Assembly (NCBI GenBank): GCA_027007865.1
Contig: JALTEE010000236.1
Location: forward strand, 1-7,842
Direction of reading: 5' to 3'
DNA from: a bacterium
Lineage (GTDB): Bacteria > UBP14 > UBA6098 > B30-G16
Length of the DNA: 7,842 nucleotides
Shown one piece after another: positions 1 to 5,862 of the stretch (the stretch's first letter is position 1; every line of letters starts with the position of its first letter). The position numbers were made by a program, and so were the translations under genes. The notes beneath the pieces were generated by a model, which was given only the letters and a program-made list of their open reading frames with translations, had not been told where the DNA came from and did no database searches.

Positions 1-2454
1 CTTTTCATATTTTGATAATTCAGCTCCCCACGGTGGGTTTCCAATCACCGCATCGAAACCGCCAGCGAACTGCGGGGCGAATGCTTCATCGTAGGGAGTG
101 AGCATATCATCAACAAGGGAGCATGCTCCCTTGTTCAATGGTGGTAGTTCGTGTTTGACCCGGTTATTTTTGATGTATTCGATTGTATCCCGTAGCTGCT
201 CCTCGCTATCGATGTATGTGTGGCTATATTTTTGCGCCCATAGATGACTTTGCACTATACCTCTTTTTCTCTGGGTCGATTCGCCGAGGGAATTTTCCGA
301 ATGACCTGCGCTGGATTGGTCAGCAAGGGAACTATCCGAATGGGTTATACCTGATTGGTCAGCAAGGGAGCATGCTCCCTTGTTGACATTATTGTTGACA
401 TTATTGTTGACATCCTCATCGACCCTCTTTTCGATATCACTGAGAGGGATTGTTCTTCCGTGTGCGATATTGAACCTTCTTGCGCTCACAGCTTTCAATT
501 TCTGCACTATTTTGCTCCGCTCTTCTTCCTCACAAACCAGAAGTATATGAATATGGTCGCGGCAGATATTGTATGCAAGAACCCGAAGTCCATCTTCCCT
601 GACGATTTGCGCAATATATTCCGTAATCTCGCGCTCCATTTCATCATCAAGCAAGACCCCTTCAACAAGGGGTTGCAACCCCTTGTCAATTCTTCGCTTG
701 CGTATAACATCCGCATATTCTACCATTCTCTCGCTAACGCGACTTCCATAAGTTGCCCATACGACATGGTATGCTTTCAGTTCTTTTCTTCTAAATATCG
801 TCGGGAACTCATCTTCCCAGTTCATCGGGTTTATTTTCTTCAAAATTTTTGTCCGCTCGTCGAGATTTTCGGGGAGAATACCCATATCGATGATGTCCCA
901 ACCGATAAGCGAATTTCCGCATTTGATGTTGTTGCGCAAATCGGGCAGAACAGCTTCGCCGAAGAGCGAGCGAAATTCTTCGCCCTCCATCATCTTCACA
1001 TACAGCGAAAATTCGGTGATTTCCACAGCGCGCTGGTCGATATCTACGCCGTAGATATTATCGCGAAGAATCTGCTTTTTTAATGCGAGCGATAACTTCT
1101 TTTCGCCTTCGGGTGTTTTTACCCAAAAGCCCTTGTTCTCCTTGGGATGCTTCGAATAATAGTCGATATAGTATTTCACGATTCTCTCATAAGCGCCGAT
1201 GAGGAACGAACCGCTTCCGCATGCGGGGTCGAGAATTTTCAATTTGCGAACATCCTTCGGTTTCATCGGTTTTCGTCTTTTCCTTTTATCAGAGGAAACA
1301 TCCGCCGACTCATCGTTATCTGGAAGTTCGCCATCCAATAATCTTCCGACCGTCTGTTCCACGATGTAATCGACGATGTATTTCGGCGTGTAATAGACTC
1401 CGCCTGCCTTGCGCACTTCCGGCTTCTCTTCGAGTTTTACAATCCGAGCGGGAGTAGTTCGGAGAACATAGCCGAGATACTTTTCATACGCATTCCCGAT
1501 AATCTCCACAGGTAATATCGAGAATTGATATGGCGACGGATAATATAGATTTTTAATTAAGTTGTGGAGCGGTTTATCATCGATAATGATGTTTTGAAGC
1601 GGGTCTTCCGTGTGTTTCTGGAACATAGTTCCATTGTATTTCGGGTTCAGATTTGCAAAAAGTTCGAGGAGATATGCCCACAGCGGACCGCGTTGCTCGT
1701 ATTGCCAACTTTTCCATTCGGATTTGAGTATTTCTATCGGCTCGATTTTCCTATCTTCGACAACGCGAATAAAAAGAAGTCTGTTCAAAAGGTCGTTCAC
1801 AGCTTCATTGATTCTATCATCCGTGATGTCCGGATTTCGCTTCGCAATCGAGGCGGCTATTTCCTTGCGCCATTTGGTTAAGTCGTTGAAAAATTTCCTA
1901 TCGACAGGTTCCGTTGCTCTTTCTAATTTTGTTCCTTTCGGCAATAACTTTTCGAGCGAACCGCCCAGAACGGCTTCTCGCGAATACAACTCGTTTATCT
2001 CGTCCCACCTATCGACATATTCCGTATATTTTACATAATGATTTTTTAGCAATCCGATATTAGGAAATTTAATATTCGGCTCTTTCAAAACGATAATGGG
2101 CAAAAATTCCTCGAAATCTTGAAGAATGCCGAGATAGGTTTCGGGCGTGTTCCACACATATCTTTTCGTTTGAAATATCGCATCTTTGTCGCTGATGAGT
2201 TTATGCGACGGCGATTTCGCTTCCACCATAAAGGCTACTTTTCCATTTGCGAGAAAGGCATAGTCCGCTCGTTTCAGGTGCCCATCGATATCGGTTCGCT
2301 TTTCCATCACGACCTGATTGAAATCTTCGAGATTCCATCCGAGTTCCCGAAAGAACGGGTCGAGAAGCGATGCCCTTGTCTGCGATTCGTCCCACTCGGA
2401 GATGTCTCTGCTTTCGAACCGCTCGATGAGCGCTTTTATCTTGTCGGTATTCAT
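1..2454 (-). CDS. Type IIG-like restriction-modification protein (Eco57I-like N6-adenine methyltransferase) with an inserted RAYT domain; 3' end beyond the window
   Basis: One uninterrupted frame of 818 codons runs off the left edge, so the C-terminus and any target-recognition domain are missing. The ATG at 2454 is preceded directly by an in-frame TAG, so no earlier start exists; GAGTG a few bases upstream is a weak ribosome site. Domains in order: a PD-(D/E)XK nuclease, residues ~25-130, with D64 and the E78-A-K80 pair; a helical connector, ~150-340; methyltransferase motif X (VYYTPKYIVDYIV, ~353-365); motif I (LDPACGSGSF, 408-417); motif II (GVDIDQRAVEI, 469-479); a CGNSLIG segment (512-518); then motif IV (GNPPW, 805-809). 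In Eco57I-type enzymes CGNSLIG normally lies only some tens of residues before NPPY/W; here about 287 residues separate them because a RAYT domain (~555-798) is inserted. Known family role: cutting and adenine methylation by one polypeptide. The gene starts 28 bp after pilS and may be co-transcribed. The nuclease/methylase class is well supported; activity and target are unknown. Confidence 0.9.
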   Translation of the reverse strand, partial: MNTDKIKALIERFESRDISEWDESQTRASLLDPFFRELGWNLEDFNQVVMEKRTDIDGHLKRADYAFLANGKVAFMVEAKSPSHKLISDKDAIFQTKRYVWNTPETYLGILQDFEEFLPIIVLKEPNIKFPNIGLLKNHYVKYTEYVDRWDEINELYSREAVLGGSLEKLLPKGTKLERATEPVDRKFFNDLTKWRKEIAASIAKRNPDITDDRINEAVNDLLNRLLFIRVVEDRKIEPIEILKSEWKSWQYEQRGPLWAYLLELFANLNPKYNGTMFQKHTEDPLQNIIIDDKPLHNLIKNLYYPSPYQFSILPVEIIGNAYEKYLGYVLRTTPARIVKLEEKPEVRKAGGVYYTPKYIVDYIVEQTVGRLLDGELPDNDESADVSSDKRKRRKPMKPKDVRKLKILDPACGSGSFLIGAYERIVKYYIDYYSKHPKENKGFWVKTPEGEKKLSLALKKQILRDNIYGVDIDQRAVEITEFSLYVKMMEGEEFRSLFGEAVLPDLRNNIKCGNSLIGWDIIDMGILPENLDERTKILKKINPMNWEDEFPTIFRRKELKAYHVVWATYGSRVSERMVEYADVIRKRRIDKGLQPLVEGVLLDDEMEREITEYIAQIVREDGLRVLAYNICRDHIHILLVCEEEERSKIVQKLKAVSARRFNIAHGRTIPLSDIEKRVDEDVNNNVNNNVNKGACSLADQSGITHSDSSLADQSSAGHSENSLGESTQRKRGIVQSHLWAQKYSHTYIDSEEQLRDTIEYIKNNRVKHELPPLNKGACSLVDDMLTPYDEAFAPQFAGGFDAVIGNPPWGAELSKYEK
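112..135. repeat. REP-like perfect palindrome P1 (24 bp), in-frame in the coding sequence
   Basis: A perfect 24-bp palindrome whose core is CAAGGGAGCATGCTCCCTTG (114-133), with further AA/TT pairing outside. On the coding strand it reads N-K-G-A-C-S-L-V (residues 774-781). It lies directly after the RAYT tyrosine helix and before the return to methyltransferase sequence, which is a linker position. It shares 22 identical bases (114-135) with P2 (363-384). Confidence 0.95.
278..391. repeat. Degenerate ~39-bp tandem repeat (three units) coding for 13-residue repeats
   Basis: Units start at 278 (36 bp), 314 (39 bp) and 353 (39 bp). The second and third both begin GATTGGTCAGCAAGGGA; the first is diverged and one codon shorter. 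In the protein they read as SLADQSGITHSDS, SLADQSSAGHSEN and the partial SLGES (residues 696-726), a polar Ser-rich segment likely to be unstructured. The third unit contains palindrome P2, so part of the palindrome arm (AGCAAGGGA) is repeated in unit two without its partner arm. Confidence 0.85.
363..382. repeat. REP-like perfect palindrome P2 (20 bp), second copy of P1
   Basis: CAAGGGAGCATGCTCCCTTG, identical to the core of P1 and in the same codon phase, encoding N-K-G-A-C-S-L (residues 691-697). The next outward base pair is mismatched (G/T), so the perfect palindrome is 20 bp. It sits at the junction of a 12-bp tandem repeat (382-417) and a ~39-bp tandem repeat (278-391), in the expansion between the HUH motif and the tyrosine helix. 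Confidence 0.95.
382..417. repeat. 12-bp tandem repeat encoding VNNN repeats
   Basis: GTTGACATTATT occurs at 382-393 and 394-405, followed by a partly matching third unit at 406-417. On the coding strand this gives a run of VNNN repeats ending in NK (residues ~682-692). The period is a multiple of three, so copy number changes keep the host frame open. Confidence 0.88.
665..686. repeat. REP-like perfect palindrome P3 (22 bp), sequence variant
   Basis: A perfect 22-bp palindrome with core CAAGGGGTTGCAACCCCTTG (666-685). It keeps the CAAGGG...CCCTTG arms of P1 and P2 but has a different centre. The codon phase matches the others, encoding D-K-G-L-Q-P-L-V (residues 590-597). It falls between the first strand/helix of the RAYT domain and the helix DDEMEREITEYI, again a probable loop. 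Confidence 0.93.
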
Positions 2455-2482
2455 CTATTCACTCGATTTGTTTATCGCTAAC

Positions 2483-4189
2483 TTATTTCGCCACAGGGAG
2501 ATATATAATGAATTCGGTATATTCATTCTCCTCGCTCTTGACTTCGATGAAGCCGCCGTGCTGATTGACGATTCCTTGAACTATCGATAGTCCCAGTCCG
2601 ACGCCTTTCGGTTTCGTGGTGAAAAACGGGTCGAATATTTTCGAAAGATTTTCCTTGCTGATGCCATATCCCGAATCTTTGATAGAAATTCCGGCGAGTT
2701 CTTCCTGATTGAATAAACTGCGGATTTTTTGCCCCGCCGATATGGTTATTTTCCCGCCTTCTTCGCCAATGGAATCGATTGCATTCATAATGATGTTCTG
2801 AAATACTCTTATCAACTGGTCTTTGCGCCCCAATACTTTGAAATCCTTCGGAATATTAACTTTGAGTTCGATGTTTTCCACAAATCCCGCCGCGGCTAAC
2901 GAGGATTCTGCGGATTGCGCTATGAGGTCTGCTACATCGATAGTTTCTACTCGGAATTGTTCGGGCGGAAGTTCTTTCAACCTTGCAAATGTTAGAAATT
3001 CTTCGAGGATTTGCGTTAATTTATCGCTTTCTCTTATGATGAGGTCTGCTATTCTATCGTCGAGTTTTGCGGATTTCATTTCATTTTTCATCATTTCCAC
3101 GCCGCCGCGAATTGCAGCGAGCGGATTGCGCAGTTCATGGGCGAGCCTTGCGGAAAGTTCGCCGATTGCTGCGAGTTTCTCCATCTGTTGAAGAAGTTCC
3201 TCTTTCTTCTTATCTTCGGTGATATCTTCGAATAGGACGATTGCGCCGCCAATTCCGCCATCCGCACGCAATGTGTTGACGACGATTGCGATTGGAATTT
3301 GTTGACCGTATCTGTTTTCGATAGTCGTTTCGGAGCGGTGTCCTATCGTCGAAGTCGGTAGCGCGTTTTTTAAGATATTCGTAAGATTTTTCAAGCGAGC
3401 GGGAAAGTTCTTTTGAAAGTTATTTCCCATCACTTTATCGGATGGGAGTTGCAAAATTCGTGCGGCGGCTTCGTTGTAATATATAATTGTTCCCGTTTCA
3501 TCAACAGTGACTAATCCGCTTCGCATATGTTGCAGAATTTGGTCGGTATTCCACTGAACGCGTTCGAGTTCTTTTCTCGTTTCTTCGATTTCGCCGAGGT
3601 GTGCGCCGATTTTTTGCGCCATATATCCCGAAAGAAATGCGACGATATATAGAAAAGACACTTGCATATATGCGACAGAGAAAGCCATATCGGAATTGGA
3701 ATATATCATCTGCGTGGCGGGAGATTGTATTGGTGGAATTATTCCATGGTATTCGAGATATGCAATCGACAAATATGTGAATATCGCCACAGTCGCGGTT
3801 ATAAGTGTTTCGCCCATTTGATATACGAATGCAGCAGATAAAATCGTGAGTGCAAATAGGAATGTAAAAATGCTTGCTTCGCCGCCGCTATAATGAATAA
3901 TTGCCCCTTCGACCATTATCTCGAAGAGAAGTTGCACGCCATACAAAAATTTGAAACTTACTTCTCGTCGCGTGAGCCGCCAATAATATAGTGCACCAAG
4001 ATAGCCCAATGTTACGGCGCCGTAGAGAACCATTAACTTAAAAAGAGTGCGGTAACGCGGTAGGAATAGAAAGACCGCTCCAAAAATAAGAACGATTATA
4101 ACAAGGCGGAAGATGAGCAGCCACTTTATTTTTCGCTCTAATTCTATTCGCCAATTGGATGGAACAACCTTTTTCTTCTTTTTTGTCAT
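2483..4189 (-). CDS. pilS: PilS-like membrane sensor histidine kinase
   Basis: A 568-residue sensor kinase likely to control pilus genes by phosphorylating a response regulator. A basic N-terminus (MTKKKKK) is followed by about six hydrophobic membrane segments (by eye ~24-43, 48-68, 80-99, 104-122, 127-146, 170-190), the arrangement of PilS. A PAS domain follows (~213-325, from ILQHMRSGLVTVDETG). The HisKA H-box is RLAHELRNPLAAIRGG with phosphoacceptor H351. The ATPase domain shows the N-box QNIIMNAIDS (464-473, N469), the G1 box DSGYGI (505-510), the F-box DPFFTTK (520-526) and the G2 box GLGLS (531-535), so it should be active. Assignment to PilS rather than a generic NtrB/AtoS-type kinase rests on the membrane layout and on pilT and pilC upstream. 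No PilR-type regulator is found next to it. The region upstream of the ATG lacks a clear Shine-Dalgarno. Confidence 0.85.
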   Translation of the reverse strand: MTKKKKKVVPSNWRIELERKIKWLLIFRLVIIVLIFGAVFLFLPRYRTLFKLMVLYGAVTLGYLGALYYWRLTRREVSFKFLYGVQLLFEIMVEGAIIHYSGGEASIFTFLFALTILSAAFVYQMGETLITATVAIFTYLSIAYLEYHGIIPPIQSPATQMIYSNSDMAFSVAYMQVSFLYIVAFLSGYMAQKIGAHLGEIEETRKELERVQWNTDQILQHMRSGLVTVDETGTIIYYNEAAARILQLPSDKVMGNNFQKNFPARLKNLTNILKNALPTSTIGHRSETTIENRYGQQIPIAIVVNTLRADGGIGGAIVLFEDITEDKKKEELLQQMEKLAAIGELSARLAHELRNPLAAIRGGVEMMKNEMKSAKLDDRIADLIIRESDKLTQILEEFLTFARLKELPPEQFRVETIDVADLIAQSAESSLAAAGFVENIELKVNIPKDFKVLGRKDQLIRVFQNIIMNAIDSIGEEGGKITISAGQKIRSLFNQEELAGISIKDSGYGISKENLSKIFDPFFTTKPKGVGLGLSIVQGIVNQHGGFIEVKSEENEYTEFIIYLPVAK

Positions 4190-4203
4190 ATTAAAAATAT
4201 ATG

Positions 4204-4467
4204 CTAATGATGAGTTTTTTCCAGAGAAAAATTTATTGCGATTTTTCCCACGGTAATTTTATGGCGAGATATCGGGATAAAAGCGTGTGTGGAATTGCCC
4301 GAAGAATATTCATCGAGGTATTTATCATCCCCAACTCGATTGAGAATCCACTTCTGTCCGGGCGAGATGATATAACCTCTTATTTCGCAAATTTTATCGA
4401 TTTTCGAGGAAGATGACAACCGATGTTTGAAAAGGCAGGTGCAATGGTCGGTAGCAATATCTGCCAT
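4204..4467 (-). CDS. Possible small protein of unknown function between pilC and pilS
   Basis: An 87-codon frame sits in the 320-bp pilC-pilS gap, starting 42 bp after the pilC stop and ending 14 bp before pilS. I do not recognise the protein. The N-terminal third is Ser/Cys-containing and unconvincing; the rest (IRGYIISPGQKWILNRVGDD onward, to SRHKITVGKIAINFSLEK) looks like a small beta-rich soluble domain, and its codons (TCG, CGA, ATC, GAT) resemble those of neighbouring genes. No signal peptide or membrane segment is visible. There is no good ribosome site before the ATG at 4467; a TTG at 4419 is an alternative start. It could equally be the degraded end of an older gene. Confidence 0.4.
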   Translation of the reverse strand: MADIATDHCTCLFKHRLSSSSKIDKICEIRGYIISPGQKWILNRVGDDKYLDEYSSGNSTHAFIPISRHKITVGKIAINFSLEKTHH

Positions 4468-4509
4468 TATCGATGGTCGCTGTTTTACTATTTGCTACTC
4501 GTTCCCTGT

Positions 4510-5712
4510 TTATCCTTTGATTTTTCCGATGATGTCGAACATAGGCAGATACATTGCCACAAGTAGTCCACCTACAACGATTCCCATTACGACGGTCATC
4601 AATGGTTCTATCATTGCGGTTAATGTTTCCACGGCGGAATCGACTTCTTCATCGTAGAAATCCGCTACACGAGACAGCATTTCATCGATATTTCCAGTCT
4701 TTTCGCCGACACCTATCATTTGTATCACCATAGAGGGGAAGACATTACTTTCTTCGAGCGGTTTTGTGATAGTTTCGCCCTGAGAAATGGCAATAATCGC
4801 ATTTTTAATTGCGCGTTCCACCACAGAATTGCCGGATGTTTTTGCAGTGATGTTTAGCGCGTCGAGGATATTGACACCGCTTTGCTGCAAAGTAGATAAA
4901 GTTCTTGAAAACCTTGCGACAGATGTTTTGCGTATCAGAGGTCCAAAAATTGGCATTTTCAATGTTACAAAATCCATATAATATTTTGTTTTTTTATTTT
5001 TCTTGGCAAGTTTGTATGCAACTATAATCCCGATTACGCTAATAATAATGATATACCAATAATTTTGAAACCAGTCGGAAATTGAGAGAACGATTTGCGT
5101 GGGTTTTGGCAGTGTTGCACCGAGACTTTCGAACATACCTGCAAAAATAGGAACGATAAATGTCAGCATAACCCAAGCGATTAAAAGCATCATTGCAGAT
5201 ACAATGGCAGGGTATGTGAGTGCGCCTTTGACCTTTCTTCTAATCCCATCGGCTTTTTCGCGATATTCTGCGAGCCTTTTCAAAATCGTTTCCAATGCAC
5301 CGCCGAGTTCACCCGCTTCCACCATATTTATATAAAGTTCATCGAATATCTTTTTATGCTTTGCCATCGCATTTGCCAGTGTGCTGCCACTCGATACGGA
5401 ATCCCTGACATCGGCAAGAACTTTTGCAAGAATTCTGTTCTTGCTTTGGTTCGCCATAATATCGAGGCATTGAACGAGTGGGAGACCCGCTTCAATCATC
5501 ACAGCGAACTGGCGTGTGAAACGGGATATTTCGATAGCCTTGACACCGCTACCGATTGTAATATGCAGTTCTTTGGGTTTCTTCTTAATTTTGGAAACAA
5601 TTACTCGCTGGCGACGCAAAGATTTGATAAGTTCATCTTTATTCGGAGCTTCCAAAGCACCGGAGATACTTTGCCCAGACGCTGTTTTACCTGTGTATTC
5701 GAAAACAGGCAT
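4510..5712 (-). CDS. pilC: Type IV pilus inner-membrane platform protein PilC (GspF family)
   Basis: This 400-residue protein has full family length. PilC is the cytoplasmic-membrane platform that couples the PilB and PilT motors to pilin assembly and disassembly. The short N-terminal domain starts MPVFEYTGKTASG, typical of the family. Two T2SSF repeats follow (~66-190 and ~268-392), each with the conserved pattern FTRQFAVMIEAGLPL (65-79) or FSRTLSTLQQSGVNI (268-282). GELGGALETIL (134-144) and GEKTGNIDEML (336-346) are the paired second motifs. Membrane segments by eye are ~170-193, 217-235 and 371-390; FIVPIF lies at 185-190. The ATG at 5712 has GAGGGG (5723-5728 on the complement) about ten bases upstream. 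It follows pilT by 150 bp and precedes pilS, so it fits a pilT-pilC-pilS cluster. Confidence 0.95.
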   Translation of the reverse strand: MPVFEYTGKTASGQSISGALEAPNKDELIKSLRRQRVIVSKIKKKPKELHITIGSGVKAIEISRFTRQFAVMIEAGLPLVQCLDIMANQSKNRILAKVLADVRDSVSSGSTLANAMAKHKKIFDELYINMVEAGELGGALETILKRLAEYREKADGIRRKVKGALTYPAIVSAMMLLIAWVMLTFIVPIFAGMFESLGATLPKPTQIVLSISDWFQNYWYIIIISVIGIIVAYKLAKKNKKTKYYMDFVTLKMPIFGPLIRKTSVARFSRTLSTLQQSGVNILDALNITAKTSGNSVVERAIKNAIIAISQGETITKPLEESNVFPSMVIQMIGVGEKTGNIDEMLSRVADFYDEEVDSAVETLTAMIEPLMTVVMGIVVGGLLVAMYLPMFDIIGKIKG

Positions 5713-5722
5713 CCTATTATCA

Positions 5723-5728
5723 CCCCTC
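5723..5728 (-). promoter_or_regulatory. Ribosome binding site of pilC
   Basis: GAGGGG on the minus strand lies ten bases before the ATG at 5712. It is purine-rich and partly complementary to the 16S rRNA 3' end, and supports the chosen start. Confidence 0.55.
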
Positions 5729-5779
5729 GTCGAATAATTTTAGATTATTGCACATTTAAATTCACTTTTTGGCAAACAA

Positions 5780-5800
5780 AATAAGTTCGCAGAACTTATT
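5780..5800. promoter_or_regulatory. Inverted repeat upstream of pilC (possible operator or hairpin)
   Basis: Perfect 9-bp arms AATAAGTTC and GAACTTATT flank a 3-nt spacer in the pilT-pilC gap. On the minus strand the repeat overlaps a TATAAT-like hexamer (5803-5798), a position typical of a repressor operator. Alternatively it forms an AU-rich hairpin after pilT; the following TTTTG run is short and the stem has few GC pairs, so a terminator is less likely. No regulator can be named. Confidence 0.45.
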
Positions 5801-5827
5801 ATATGCTACTTGCTACTTTCTTTGGAA
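5798..5827 (-). promoter_or_regulatory. Possible sigma70-type promoter for pilC
   Basis: A perfect TATAAT lies on the minus strand at 5803-5798, in the most AT-rich gap of the window. The best -35 at 18-bp spacing is TTCCAA (5827-5822), only three of six matches to TTGACA, so the call is weak. A start here would give a leader of roughly 80 nt before pilC. Confidence 0.28.
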
Positions 5828-5862
5828 TTTTATAACATAATCACAATATAATTTATAATCGT

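Larger units (their letters stand above)
61..792 (-). mobile_element. In-frame IS200-like/RAYT (Y1 tyrosine transposase) domain inside the methyltransferase
   Basis: Residues ~555-798 of the host protein do not belong to the methyltransferase fold. They begin with a first-strand signature typical of RAYTs (AYHVVWATYGSR, 561-572). The metal-binding HUH motif follows in LAYNICRDHIHILL (H634, H636), then a helix (KIVQKLKAVSARRFN), then a WAQKYSHTYID segment (739-749), and finally the helix TIEYIKNNRVKHEL (757-770), whose Y760 corresponds to the catalytic tyrosine. Known family: HUH single-strand endonucleases that cut at or near REP palindromes. The HUH-to-tyrosine distance is 124 residues, much longer than the roughly 50 I expect, because residues ~678-735 are a repeat-rich expansion. 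Methyltransferase sequence stops after NWEDEFPTIF (545-554) and resumes at GGFDAVIGNPPW (798-809), which looks like a clean insertion in a surface loop. Boundaries are approximate. No flanking target-site duplication was evident. The domain call is strong; mobility or activity is inference. Confidence 0.82.

Noticed and set aside
1..400. A separate, free-standing RAYT gene or an insertion sequence interrupting the methylase
   Set aside because: There is no start-stop unit, no frameshift and no terminal inverted repeats at the boundaries; the reading frame passes through from the methyltransferase to NPPW.
112..686. Palindromes as Rho-independent terminators or CRISPR repeats
   Set aside because: They lie within a coding frame, lack trailing T runs and have irregular spacing with no unique spacer array.
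355..1083. A 242-codon plus-strand open frame opposite the restriction-modification gene
   Set aside because: The minus strand carries recognisable methyltransferase and RAYT motifs over the same bases; the plus-strand frame has no recognisable domain and arises from the codon bias of the real gene.
5770..5800. A sigma54 promoter (TGGCA-N-TTGC type) near pilC, expected from the PilS context
   Set aside because: TGGCA occurs at 5770-5774 on the plus strand but no TGC element follows at the required spacing, and the orientation is wrong for pilC.
5780..5803. Inverted repeat as a strong terminator of pilT
   Set aside because: The stem has only two GC pairs per arm and a very short T run, and the same-strand pil genes continue downstream.
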